Positions 34,934 to 43,381 of a stretch of DNA of 53,839 nucleotides are shown piece by piece. The DNA is from an uncultured Bacillota bacterium. Lineage in GTDB: Bacteria; Bacillota_I; Bacilli_A; Erysipelotrichales; Erysipelotrichaceae. Made by a program: the position numbers and the translations under genes. Every line of letters begins with the position of its first letter. Within the stretch, counting starts at the first letter, position 1. The notes under the pieces are model-generated. The model made no database searches, was not told where the DNA came from, and worked only from the letters and a program-made list of their open reading frames with translations. Location of the stretch: assembly GCA_949290085.1 (NCBI GenBank), contig CASEQH010000059.1:1-53839 (forward strand), written 5' to 3'.

Positions 34934-35299
34934 ATGAGTAAAATTGAAGATTATCAAATTGGGATGGTAGTTTATGGAAGAATAAGTGGCATTAAGCCAT
35001 ATGGGGCCTTTGTAGCCTTTGATGGTGATGTGACTGGTCTTATCCATATCAGTGAACTATCTAATGGTTTTGTCAAAGATGTTAGTAAGTTTGTACATAT
35101 CAATGACTATGTCATGTTGAAGGTGATTGATATTGATTATGAACATTCGCAATTGCGTCTTTCTTTTAAGGCTTTGAGCCAAAACCGTCGCAAATATTTG
35201 AAAAAGGCAAAGTTTTTAGGAATGCCTCAAAATAAGATTGGATTTAGTTCAATCGCAAAAATGCTGCCAGTATGGCAAAAGGAGACCATGGATGATTAA
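34934..35299 (+). CDS. S1 RNA-binding domain protein (CvfD/YugI-like)
   Basis: A 121-residue protein with one S1 domain (about residues 8-80: GRISGIKPYGAFVAF, GLIHISELSNGFVKD, LRLSFKALSQ) and a basic C-terminal tail. It resembles general stress protein 13/CvfD, a ribosome-associated post-transcriptional regulator in other Bacillota. Bacillus also has this gene near pgi. The start is predicted leaderless. Its 3' end overlaps pgi by 8 bases. Confidence 0.85.
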   Translation: MSKIEDYQIGMVVYGRISGIKPYGAFVAFDGDVTGLIHISELSNGFVKDVSKFVHINDYVMLKVIDIDYEHSQLRLSFKALSQNRRKYLKKAKFLGMPQNKIGFSSIAKMLPVWQKETMDD

Positions 35300-36563
35300 A
35301 GTAGATTTATCAAAAGCTAAGCTGAATAAGCCGATTGAAACTTATCAAGAAGCAGTGAACGATGCCCATGTCAAGTTACATGAAAAGACAGGGGCCGGCA
35401 ATGACTTTGTAGGTTGGGTGAATTGGCCTAATAGCTATGATGTAGAAGAATTTAATGAAATTCTTAAGCTCAAAGAAGAATTAAAGGGTAAGTATGATAC
35501 AGTGCTTGTCTGTGGCATAGGTGGATCATATTTAGGCGCAAGAGCGGCTAATGAGATGATTAGAGGCCTATATCCAGATGATGGTATTGAATGTATCTTT
35601 GTCGGCAATACCTTCTCACACACTTATATCTCACAAGTACTTAAACATATTGAGAATAAGGAAGTTGTATTAAATGTTATATCTAAATCAGGCACGACTA
35701 CTGAAACCTCTATCGCCTTTAGAATCTTTGAACAATTTATGTATGAAAAATATGGCGAAGAAGCAAAGGATAGAATCATCGCTACAACTGATGCCAACAA
35801 GGGTACTTTAAAGAAATTAGCGACCGAAAAGGGCTATAGAACTTTTACTATTCCTGATGATATCGGTGGGCGTTATTCTGTCTTTACACCGGTAGGTTTA
35901 CTTCCTTTAGCTTTAGTAGGCATTGATATCAAGGCTTTGATGGAAGGAAGTAAGAAGGCTTATGAAGATTTATCTAATTCAGATTTAAAAGTTAATCCGG
36001 CTTATCAATATGCCGTAGCTAGAAGAATATTAGATGACATGGGTTATAAGGCAGAAATGTTTGTAACTTATCATTTGCAACTCACAATGGTAGCTGAATG
36101 GTGGAAACAATTATTTGGTGAATCTGAAGGAAAAGAGGGTCTTGGTATTCTACCAACTAGTGCATGTTTCTCTACTGACTTACACTCTTTAGGTCAGTTT
36201 ATTCAAGAGGGTAAGAAAGTTTTATTCGAGACTCTATTCAATATAGAAGAGATGCCATTAGATATTACCTTCCCTAATGATGAACAAAATCTTGATAATA
36301 TGAATTATCTTGCTTCTAAGAAATTATCGTGGGTAAATGAAATGGCCATGGAAGGAACTTTAAGTGCTCATACCGAAGAAGGGAATGTTCCTAATATTTG
36401 TATCAGCCTAAAAGATAATAGCGCCTATTGCTTTGGCTATATGATTTACTTCTTCTTTAAGGCTTGTGGTATGACTTGTTATCTACTAGATATCAACCCA
36501 TTTAATCAGCCTGGTGTAGAAATTTATAAACGCAAAATGTTTAAGCTTTTGGGTAAAAAATAA
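35292..36563 (+). CDS. pgi: Glucose-6-phosphate isomerase
   Basis: A 423-residue Pgi. GIGGSYLGARAANEM, ISKSGTTTETSIAF and GGRYSVFTPVGLLPLALVG are the sugar-phosphate and signature segments. It interconverts glucose-6-phosphate and fructose-6-phosphate. ATG 35292 is chosen because AAAGGAGA lies at correct spacing (35278-35285) and because the protein then begins MIKVDLSKA as in homologues; the longer frame from 35238 reads through the S1 gene. Its 5' end overlaps the S1-domain gene. Confidence 0.96.
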   Translation: MIKVDLSKAKLNKPIETYQEAVNDAHVKLHEKTGAGNDFVGWVNWPNSYDVEEFNEILKLKEELKGKYDTVLVCGIGGSYLGARAANEMIRGLYPDDGIECIFVGNTFSHTYISQVLKHIENKEVVLNVISKSGTTTETSIAFRIFEQFMYEKYGEEAKDRIIATTDANKGTLKKLATEKGYRTFTIPDDIGGRYSVFTPVGLLPLALVGIDIKALMEGSKKAYEDLSNSDLKVNPAYQYAVARRILDDMGYKAEMFVTYHLQLTMVAEWWKQLFGESEGKEGLGILPTSACFSTDLHSLGQFIQEGKKVLFETLFNIEEMPLDITFPNDEQNLDNMNYLASKKLSWVNEMAMEGTLSAHTEEGNVPNICISLKDNSAYCFGYMIYFFFKACGMTCYLLDINPFNQPGVEIYKRKMFKLLGKK

Positions 36564-36605
36564 TTAACACTTCAATGTTTTTTCGCCCTTTTTAGCCCCA
36601 AAATA

Positions 36606-36636
36606 TTGACACGGGGGGGGGTACCTGTTTTAAGAT
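36606..36636 (+). promoter_or_regulatory. Candidate promoter with a nine-G spacer tract
   Basis: A perfect -35 TTGACA (36606-36611) is followed by C, nine G (36613-36621) and TACCTG. At this tract length a 17-base spacer ends at TTTAAG (36629-36634), which has an extended TGT. The -10 is weak (4 of 6). A second candidate is TATAGT at 36662-36667, with no good -35. A G run of this length is exceptional in such AT-rich DNA. Confidence 0.5.
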
Positions 36637-36701
36637 TTTTTATGAAGTAGTTCTTTCTAAATATAGTAAAAACTGCTGAATATAAGAGGGAGGATAAAAC
36701 A

Positions 36702-37589
36702 TTGAAAAAGAAATTAATTTCTATGGCTTTAGCCTTATTCATGGTATTAACATTCATACCTGCAAGTGTAATGGCTGAAGGCGAAGAAGCCAAAATCGGT
36801 GACACACTTTACCCTACAGTTAAAGAAGCTTTGGCTGCAGCTACAAGTGGTCAAACAGTTGAATTATTAAAAGATGTTGAAACTTCAACTGGCTACACTG
36901 TTCCTGATGGTGTTACTTTAGACGGCGCTGGAAAGAAAGTTACTCTTACCGCCGAAGTAAACGGTATTACTTTATATGGTGCTTCTAAAGTTACAAATCT
37001 AACTGTGGAAACAGGCGAAAGAGGTAAATATGCAGTTCATGCATATATAACTAGTGGTGCAGTTATTTCTAACGTAACTATCGTAGATAAGTCAGTAAAA
37101 TGGGCTGGAATTCAAGTAAACGGTGGTAGTGCAACTGTTAGTGGTATTAATTACCAAGGTAGTTCTTATGCAGTAATCGAACTTGCAAAAGGTGATGGTG
37201 TTACAGGAAATCCTGTTGTAACTGTTGATGGAAGCATCACTTCTTCAGATGCAAATGTTTCTTCGATTTATGTCGATGTTGAAGAAATCCCAAGCCCAGT
37301 AGTAGATCAACTAGTTAAGGTTACTGACAATGCTAACGGTATGCTTACACCTGATTCTAAGCTAGAATTTGGCGATAATGGTCATGTGGTTGTCACTGAA
37401 CCAGTTGAGCCAGAAAAACCAGCAGAACCAAGTGCTCCTGCATGCGCTGGTGAAAAAGACAAAAACTGCGATGGCGTAGTAACTTGTGAAGAAGAAAAAG
37501 GTGAAGGTTGGACTTGGAACAATTCTACTAAAGTGTGCGAATTCACTGGTAGTACAGGCTATACTGTAGTAAATACAGCTGCTAAATAA
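36702..37589 (+). CDS. Secreted beta-helix-like protein with EF-hand-like and Cys-rich C-terminal module
   Basis: A 295-residue exported protein. A signal peptide (about residues 1-26, cleavage after SVMA) is followed by parallel beta-helix-like repeats rich in G, V, T and N (pectate-lyase fold type, e.g. DGAGKKVTLTAEVNGITLYG). A proline-rich linker (PVEPEKPAEPSAP) leads to DKNCDGVVTCEE, a 12-residue EF-hand-like calcium loop, and a WTWNNSTKVCEFTG segment. No sortase LPxTG or anchor helix is present; the tail ends TVVNTAAK. The start is TTG 36702 with GGGAGG upstream. The function is unknown; a surface or matrix protein is likely. Confidence 0.75.
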   Translation: MKKKLISMALALFMVLTFIPASVMAEGEEAKIGDTLYPTVKEALAAATSGQTVELLKDVETSTGYTVPDGVTLDGAGKKVTLTAEVNGITLYGASKVTNLTVETGERGKYAVHAYITSGAVISNVTIVDKSVKWAGIQVNGGSATVSGINYQGSSYAVIELAKGDGVTGNPVVTVDGSITSSDANVSSIYVDVEEIPSPVVDQLVKVTDNANGMLTPDSKLEFGDNGHVVVTEPVEPEKPAEPSAPACAGEKDKNCDGVVTCEEEKGEGWTWNNSTKVCEFTGSTGYTVVNTAAK

Positions 37590-37615
37590 TAATTATCCGA
37601 CTAAACTTATTCAAT

Positions 37616-37648
37616 AAAAGGCCTAACTGTTATAGTTGGACCTTTTTT
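37616..37648 (+). terminator. Intrinsic terminator of the secreted-protein gene
   Basis: Stem AAAAGGCCTAACT/AGTTGGACCTTTT with one mismatch and one wobble, followed by T run, 27 bases after the stop. Confidence 0.75.
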
Positions 37649-37865
37649 CATGCTTAAGTTGATTAGCGACAGTCATGGAGAATGTTTATAGTGTCACCAT
37701 CAATTTATCAGATATGCTACCTATATTGAATCACTGATTGTTCTGGATTATAGGCCTAATAATGATGATGCGTACTAGTTATTAATACATAATTAAGGAA
37801 TATTAAATATAGAGAATGATATTACTATGATTTTATTGTTAAGTTAAATAGCCAAAAATCAAATA
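37649..37865. other. About 217 bases without a recognisable gene
   Basis: No complete ORF with a ribosome site was found. One frame reads LISDSHGECL, stop, then about 28 codons without stop (CHHQFIRYATY and following), which could be decayed coding sequence. The direct neighbours are the terminator of the secreted-protein gene and that of apbE. I see no terminal repeats or transposase motif. Confidence 0.4.
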
Positions 37866-37889
37866 GTAAAAGGACGGCAATTACCGTCC
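37866..37889 (-). terminator. Intrinsic terminator of apbE
   Basis: Stem GGACGG/CCGTCC with six-base loop; on the minus strand it is followed by TTTTACT. It lies 5 bases past the apbE stop. Confidence 0.75.
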
Positions 37890-37893
37890 AGTT

Positions 37894-39003
37894 TTATTTA
37901 GTAGTGTATTCTCTAAATCCTTCAGTCATATAGATGCGCAAGTCATTGATGATTTCTACTTCTACATCTTCATTATTATCATCTTTTAAGACCCAGAGTA
38001 CATCGATAGAAGTATCGTAGTAATCAGAAACTTTTTCAATGAAGTCTAGGCCTTCTTTAATTGTCATATTAAATAGCGAAGTGCTTAAGGCATCAGCTAG
38101 GCCACTATGAGGGGTAATGATGGACACAGACATGTAGTAGTCGGAAGGATATAAAGTTTTAGGATTGATGATATGATGCATCTTTTCATCACCTTCAACT
38201 AGATAGTAATTGAAGTTGTCAGCTGAAGTGACAACGGAATTATTTTCAGTCAAGTAGACATTGGTTATGCCTTCGTATGAATAGGCATCGGTGCTTCTCG
38301 GGTCATTTATACCAACTCCCCATGGTGTACCATCGCCCTTATTATTAATAGTACGAACATTGCCACCACCTACTACACTGCCATTAGTGATACCATCTTC
38401 TTGAAGCTTTTCGGCAATCTTTTCAACCGCAAAGCCCTTAGCGATACCGCCGACATCTAATGAGACATTAGGGTCATCGATATAGACAGTGGAATTCTCT
38501 GGATCGATGATGATATGTTCGAAGCCATGATATTGACTAGCTTCTAATAATTCTTCTTCACCAGGTAAATTACCATATTCGCCATTGGCATTGAGCGCTT
38601 TTCCTTCTTCACGATAATTGTGCCAAACTCTTAAAAGAGAACCTTGAGTGATATCAAATAGACCATCGGATAAATCATACATCTCTTTAGCCATTTCGAT
38701 TAATTCGATGATTTCACTTTCGACTTTAACGGGAGCTATACCAGCATTATCATTGATAGTTTTGATATTGTTGACACCTTCATAATTATTATAGATATCA
38801 AATAAGCGATGATACTTATTGGCATAGGTATATATCTCAGATACATATTCATCATATATTTCTTTATCTTCAGTATAGAGAATCCAATTCCATACCGTAT
38901 TAAAACCACAGTCGTAACAGATGCCAGAAAAACGTTGTTTTTCCTTTTGACATCCACTTAAGACCATGCCAAAAATCATTATAGACAATAGGATTTTTTT
39001 CAT
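37894..39003 (-). CDS. apbE: FAD:protein FMN transferase ApbE (lipoprotein)
   Basis: A 369-residue exported flavin transferase. The N-terminus has a lipobox (MVLSGC, Cys at about residue 18). Conserved ApbE motifs include DVGGIAKGFAVEKIAEKL and VVGGGNVRTINN, plus a C-terminal TSADNFNYYLVEG region for FAD/Mg2+. It transfers FMN to Thr/Ser of target proteins outside the membrane. Divergent neighbours rnfD and rnfG carry the target motif, so its substrates are evident. Ribosome site AAGGAG is present but sits in a short hairpin (ACTCC/GGAGT). Confidence 0.92.
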   Translation of the reverse strand: MKKILLSIMIFGMVLSGCQKEKQRFSGICYDCGFNTVWNWILYTEDKEIYDEYVSEIYTYANKYHRLFDIYNNYEGVNNIKTINDNAGIAPVKVESEIIELIEMAKEMYDLSDGLFDITQGSLLRVWHNYREEGKALNANGEYGNLPGEEELLEASQYHGFEHIIIDPENSTVYIDDPNVSLDVGGIAKGFAVEKIAEKLQEDGITNGSVVGGGNVRTINNKGDGTPWGVGINDPRSTDAYSYEGITNVYLTENNSVVTSADNFNYYLVEGDEKMHHIINPKTLYPSDYYMSVSIITPHSGLADALSTSLFNMTIKEGLDFIEKVSDYYDTSIDVLWVLKDDNNEDVEVEIINDLRIYMTEGFREYTTK

Positions 39004-39030
39004 TTCTTACTCCTTCAATTTAATGGAGTT

Positions 39031-39036
39031 ATTATA
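39031..39036 (-). promoter_or_regulatory. -10 box of the apbE promoter
   Basis: TATAAT on the minus strand at 39036-39031, giving a short leader with a GGAG ribosome site. No strong -35 is seen. The divergent rnf promoter must lie in the same 79-base gap. Confidence 0.5.
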
Positions 39037-39082
39037 GCATATATGATAGAATATAACTATCGAATAAGGAGGATAATATTAT

Positions 39083-40363
39083 ATGGCGTTCTTGATTGGA
39101 CCAATGCAAAAACATTTAGATGGCCACAAAGAACTGACCGCTCATAACGACATAATCGATTTAACCAACGTAGAGAAAGTATATATCCCACTTATGCATG
39201 GCAATGCGACAGTAAAATGTTTTGTCAATGTAGGGGATGAAGTCAAGATTGGTGATCGCGTAGGCGTTAGGGACGATCATTTTTATGTGCCTTTTTTTGC
39301 GTCTGTATCAGGTAAAGTAGTAGGAATAGAAAAACGCATGTCTTCTAGTCTAAGACCAGTTGACCATGTAGTTATTCAAAATGACCACCTCAATACAAAG
39401 GCTACTTTGCCAACTTTATCAGAAGATTCTTCAAGAGAAGAAATCATTGATTTTATGAAAGAAAAAGGTCTTGTCGGTTGTGGCGGTGCCGGTTTCCCAA
39501 CATATATCAAGTATCAGACCGATAAGTGCGAGACACTCATTATCAATGCGGTGGAGTGTGAACCTTATATCACTGCTGATGCGAGAATGATTGAAGGAAA
39601 TAAAGACCTATTTAGATTAGGTGTCTTGACAATGTTTAAGGCGTCTAATGCCAAAGTATGTTATATCGGTATCAAAGAGAGTAAGAAAGAACTTATTGGT
39701 GAATTACAGACTCTATTTAAAGATGATGACAAAGTAGAAGTAAAGATTGTCAAAGATGTATATCCAATGGGTTGGGAAAGAACTCTCGTTTTCGCTCTTT
39801 TGGGGAAACGTTATGACAAATTACCTATTGAAGTAGGAGCTATCGTATCAAATGCGAATACAGCCATCATGTTGGCGCAAGCGATGAAGACAGGGCTTCC
39901 TATCTATGAAAAGATTGTTACCGTATCAGGTAATGGTATCAAGGAAGCTCACAATGTTAAATGTCGAGTTGGAACAACTTTTAAAGAGTTGATTGAAGCT
40001 TGTGGTGGACTTGTAGAAAACGACAAATTCAGCCTCATAGCTGGTGGACCTATGATGGGTACAGCTGTCACTAAGGATGAAGTTGCTGTCGGTGCTGCTA
40101 GTAATGCAGTGACAGTAATGAAATATGCTGAGGTGCATGAAGTATCATGTTTGAGATGCGGTCAATGCGTTGACCATTGTCCTAGTGGTCTAGAACCAGT
40201 TAATATCAATAAGGCTTTAAAGGCTAAAGATTTAGATTTATTAAAGAAACTTAAACCTATGGATTGTATAGAATGTGGTATGTGTACTTACATTTGTCCA
40301 TCTAAGATTGAAGTTACTGAAGGGGTACGCCGCGCTAAGAAGGCTGTGGCACTTAATCGATAG
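39083..40363 (+). CDS. rnfC: Rnf complex subunit RnfC (NADH-interacting Fe-S flavoprotein)
   Basis: A 426-residue RnfC. The glycine-rich nucleotide/FMN site is GLVGCGGAGFPTYIKY; a SLBB-type region follows (VSGNGIKEAHNVKCRVGTTF). Two [4Fe-4S] motifs are C356-x2-C359-x2-C362-x3-C366 and C395-x2-C398-x2-C401-x3-C405. By family it exchanges electrons with NADH at the cytoplasmic face. AAGGAGG precedes ATG 39083. First gene of the rnfCDGEA-(small)-B operon, divergent from apbE. Confidence 0.95.
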   Translation: MAFLIGPMQKHLDGHKELTAHNDIIDLTNVEKVYIPLMHGNATVKCFVNVGDEVKIGDRVGVRDDHFYVPFFASVSGKVVGIEKRMSSSLRPVDHVVIQNDHLNTKATLPTLSEDSSREEIIDFMKEKGLVGCGGAGFPTYIKYQTDKCETLIINAVECEPYITADARMIEGNKDLFRLGVLTMFKASNAKVCYIGIKESKKELIGELQTLFKDDDKVEVKIVKDVYPMGWERTLVFALLGKRYDKLPIEVGAIVSNANTAIMLAQAMKTGLPIYEKIVTVSGNGIKEAHNVKCRVGTTFKELIEACGGLVENDKFSLIAGGPMMGTAVTKDEVAVGAASNAVTVMKYAEVHEVSCLRCGQCVDHCPSGLEPVNINKALKAKDLDLLKKLKPMDCIECGMCTYICPSKIEVTEGVRRAKKAVALNR

Positions 40364-40374
40364 GAGGGGAGAAA

Positions 40375-42216
40375 ATGGAATTAAAATATAAAGCGGCTCC
40401 ACACTATAGACAGAGCCAATCTACATCTAAGATAATGATGCACCTGACTATCGCTTTACTTATCGTCTATGCTTTTGCGCTATATCGCAGCTTTACTTTA
40501 GGAACTGACTATCTAGTTAGAGCCATCGTCTTGATGTTGACTTCTAATATTGTAGCTATTGCGACAGAAAGTATTTGGGCTATTTTTCATCATCAAAATG
40601 TCATTAAATATTTAGCTTCTTCTTACCCATGGGTAACAGCTATTATTTTGACTTTGATGGTGCCAGTTAATACAGAAGTTTACGCTTTAGCTGTATCGAC
40701 ATTTATAGCTATATTCTTCGCTAAGTTAGTATTTGGCGGCTTTGGACAGAATATCTTTAATCCAGCCGCTGTCGGCAGAGCAATTATCTTTGCTAGTTTC
40801 ACTGGCAGTATTTCTACTGATTTAATCACTAGTGCGACACCTGCTACTACTTTAGCCAGTGTTGGGCAGATTGCTTCTAGTGCTGATTTTAGCGTCTTCT
40901 TAAATGACTTTGGCGGCTTATTAAATCTAGCTCTTGGTATGTATCAGGGAGCTATGGGCGAGACATTCTCGCTTGTAATCATTGCCATGGGTATCTATTT
41001 GAGCATTGTAAATGTCATCGATTGGCGCGTTCCTGTCACATATCTTGGTGTTTTATTCTGTGGCTCATTACTTGTAGGTCTTAGCCATGGTTTAGGTATA
41101 GAATATGCTCTATATTCTATTTTGACAGGTGGTGCTATCTTCGGTGCTGTCTTCATGCTTACAGATCCAGTAACTAATCCGACCACAAGGGCAGGTAAGA
41201 TAGTCTTCGCAAGTTTTGCAGCCTTTGTGACTATCGTTATTCGTTATTATTCTAATCTTCCTGAGGGTGTATTATATTCAATCCTCTTAGCTAATATCAT
41301 GACGCCTGTCATCGATAAATTCTTTGCGGGTAAACAAGTTGAACATATCAATAGAAATATCATAGCTACCTTTGGTACTGTCATTGTTTCTATCTTATTG
41401 ATATTTGCAATGGGCTTTGGCTTAAAAGCTTCACCATATACTAGCATTCTTGGACCAGATGTTCCTGAATTTAATCACGGTTCAACTATTTCTCTAAGTG
41501 ATGATTATAGTGTCTACGCTCCAGAACTTGTAAGCCAAGAAGGCGATACTTACATTGTTAGCGTTAAAGGCTTTGGCATGTTAGATACTGCTGATGGTGG
41601 CGCTGGTGGCGGTGGTTCATATACTAATAATGAAGTTGCAGTCACTATTGATCCTACTACTAATACTGTCGTATCAGTTAAACTCGAGATTTTCGGTGAT
41701 ACTGTCGGTGTAGGTGATACGGTTGATAACGAAGGTTTCTATTATCAATTTGTCGGCACTTCTAAAGATAGTGATATCGATGTCGTATCAGCTGCTACTT
41801 ATACTTCTAAATCAGTTGCTGCAGCAGTTAGCTATGTCTTAGATGGCTGCCCAAGTGTAATGACTTTAAGTGATGACTATAGCGCATATGAAGCTCAAGC
41901 TACTGTCAATGAAGATGGTTCAATCCATGTCTCAGTTAAAGGATTTGGTATGTTAGATAGTAGTCTTGGTGGTGCTGGTGGAAGCGGCTCATATACTAAT
42001 AATGAATTTGATATCACAGTTGAAGATGGTAAAGTAACTTCAGTTACTATGACTATCTTTGGTGATACTGTCGGTGTTGGTGATACGGTTGATGAAGCAT
42101 ATCTAGAATCTTTCGTTGGTAAAGGTCTAGAAGATGAGGTTGATATTGTTTCTAGTGCTACTTATACATCTAATTCAGCTATTGCAGCTATTCAGGCAGC
42201 ACTGAGTGCTAACTAG
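40375..42216 (+). CDS. rnfD: RnfD with two extra C-terminal FMN-binding-like repeats
   Basis: A 613-residue protein. Residues 1-350 are a normal RnfD: about ten transmembrane helices, with the covalent FMN site in DLITSATPATT (Thr155). RnfD is normally about 310-350 residues. Here a further roughly 260-residue outer region holds two tandem repeats of about 120 residues, each with GFGMLD, a Gly-rich loop with SYTNNE, FGDTVGVGDTV and a flavinylation-like motif: DVVSAATYTS (Thr475) and DIVSSATYTS (Thr596). The repeats resemble the FMN-bind domain of RnfG. ApbE could therefore attach up to three FMN to this one protein. Confidence 0.9.
   Translation: MELKYKAAPHYRQSQSTSKIMMHLTIALLIVYAFALYRSFTLGTDYLVRAIVLMLTSNIVAIATESIWAIFHHQNVIKYLASSYPWVTAIILTLMVPVNTEVYALAVSTFIAIFFAKLVFGGFGQNIFNPAAVGRAIIFASFTGSISTDLITSATPATTLASVGQIASSADFSVFLNDFGGLLNLALGMYQGAMGETFSLVIIAMGIYLSIVNVIDWRVPVTYLGVLFCGSLLVGLSHGLGIEYALYSILTGGAIFGAVFMLTDPVTNPTTRAGKIVFASFAAFVTIVIRYYSNLPEGVLYSILLANIMTPVIDKFFAGKQVEHINRNIIATFGTVIVSILLIFAMGFGLKASPYTSILGPDVPEFNHGSTISLSDDYSVYAPELVSQEGDTYIVSVKGFGMLDTADGGAGGGGSYTNNEVAVTIDPTTNTVVSVKLEIFGDTVGVGDTVDNEGFYYQFVGTSKDSDIDVVSAATYTSKSVAAAVSYVLDGCPSVMTLSDDYSAYEAQATVNEDGSIHVSVKGFGMLDSSLGGAGGSGSYTNNEFDITVEDGKVTSVTMTIFGDTVGVGDTVDEAYLESFVGKGLEDEVDIVSSATYTSNSAIAAIQAALSAN
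41569..42206 (+). repeat. Tandem duplication within rnfD (372-base period)
   Basis: Two copies, first core at 41569 and second at 41941, share long stretches at DNA level (GGTGATACTGTCGGTGT, TCATATACTAATAATGAA), so the duplication is fairly recent or constrained. Confidence 0.8.
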
Positions 42217-42227
42217 GAGGAAAATAT

Positions 42228-42728
42228 ATGAAAAAGACAATTACATTAGTTTTATTCTTAGGAATTGTAGCTGCTATCTCAGGTCTATGCATCAGTTTAG
42301 TAAATGATATTACTAGTCCATTAATTACTGAAAATGAGATTGCATCAGAAAAGACTAATCTAGAACTGATGTTCCCTGGCGCTACATTTGAAACAATTGA
42401 TTATACTGGTGATGACGAAAGTATCTTAGGTATCTATGAAGTAGTTGACACTGGTTATGTTGTAAAAGTTGAAGGTTATGGTTATTCTAGCACTCCAATT
42501 GTCGCTTTGATTGGCTTTGATTATGATATTACAGTCCTAGATGTTATCATCTTATCTAATCAAGAGACCAATGGTTATGGAAGCAGATGTTTTGAAGATA
42601 GTTTTATCGATACTGCCTATGTAGGCAAGGCTATTGATGAGGAAGTAGATATGTTATCTGGTGCTACTCTAACTTCAACAGCTATGAAAAATATGATTGA
42701 TTCTGCGCGTACAGCGCTTAGCAACTAG
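42228..42728 (+). CDS. rnfG: Rnf complex subunit RnfG (covalent FMN)
   Basis: A 166-residue protein with one N-terminal membrane anchor (about residues 5-25) and an extracytoplasmic FMN-bind domain. The flavinylation motif DMLSGATLTS places FMN on Thr147. NQETNGYGSRCFED is the usual conserved region before it. Ribosome site AGGAGG precedes the ATG. It takes electrons between RnfD and the other membrane subunits; ApbE loads its FMN. Confidence 0.93.
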   Translation: MKKTITLVLFLGIVAAISGLCISLVNDITSPLITENEIASEKTNLELMFPGATFETIDYTGDDESILGIYEVVDTGYVVKVEGYGYSSTPIVALIGFDYDITVLDVIILSNQETNGYGSRCFEDSFIDTAYVGKAIDEEVDMLSGATLTSTAMKNMIDSARTALSN

Positions 42729-42737
42729 GAGGCATTT

Positions 42738-43379
42738 ATGTGGAATAATTTTAAAAATGGCTTCGTAAAAGAAAATCCAGTATTTGGCTTATACCTTGGT
42801 ATGTGTAGTGCTCTAGCTATTTCTACTTCTCTGAATAATGCGATAGGAATGGGCTTATGCGTTACATTAGTACTGATTTGTTCAAATATTCTTGTATCTT
42901 TAATTCGCAAGATTACCCCAGACGAAATTCGTATTCCTGTCTATATCGTAATCATCGCATCACTAGTTACTGTCGTTGAGATGTTTGTTCATGCATATAT
43001 GCCTGAATTATATACATCATTAGGTGTATTCTTATCGCTCATCGTCGTTAACTGTATCATCTTAGGACGTGCTGAAGCCTTTGCTTCTAAAAATGGTGTT
43101 CTATCTAGTGCTGTCGATGGTTTAGGCATGGGTCTTGGTTATACTTTCGCCTTATTTTTGATATCTTTTGTCAGAGAATTCTTAGCAAATATGGCTATCA
43201 CTTTCTATAATCCATTCAATGCTGAACAGATTCTATTCTCATTTGGTATAGAAGCACTAGAACCATTTAAGATTTCTCTTTTCTCATCATCTGTTGGAGC
43301 ATTCTTTACATTCGCATGTTTTGCTGCTCTATTTTCTATCATTCGCAAAAATATGAAAAAGAAAGAGGAGGCTAAATAA
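42738..43379 (+). CDS. rnfE: Rnf complex subunit RnfE
   Basis: A 213-residue membrane protein with about six helices and conserved Cys-containing segment LIVVNCIILGRAEAFA. NPVFGLYLGMCSALAIS and DGLGMGLGYTF are other RnfE features. With RnfA it forms the pseudo-symmetric membrane core that holds an Fe cluster. Ribosome site AGGAGG; stop is 2 bases before rnfA. Confidence 0.94.
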   Translation: MWNNFKNGFVKENPVFGLYLGMCSALAISTSLNNAIGMGLCVTLVLICSNILVSLIRKITPDEIRIPVYIVIIASLVTVVEMFVHAYMPELYTSLGVFLSLIVVNCIILGRAEAFASKNGVLSSAVDGLGMGLGYTFALFLISFVREFLANMAITFYNPFNAEQILFSFGIEALEPFKISLFSSSVGAFFTFACFAALFSIIRKNMKKKEEAK

Positions 43380-43381
43380 TT

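Noticed and set aside
36572-36805. Minus-strand frame across the G tract
   Set aside because: It covers the promoter and signal peptide region in antisense; no ribosome site or homology is recognised.
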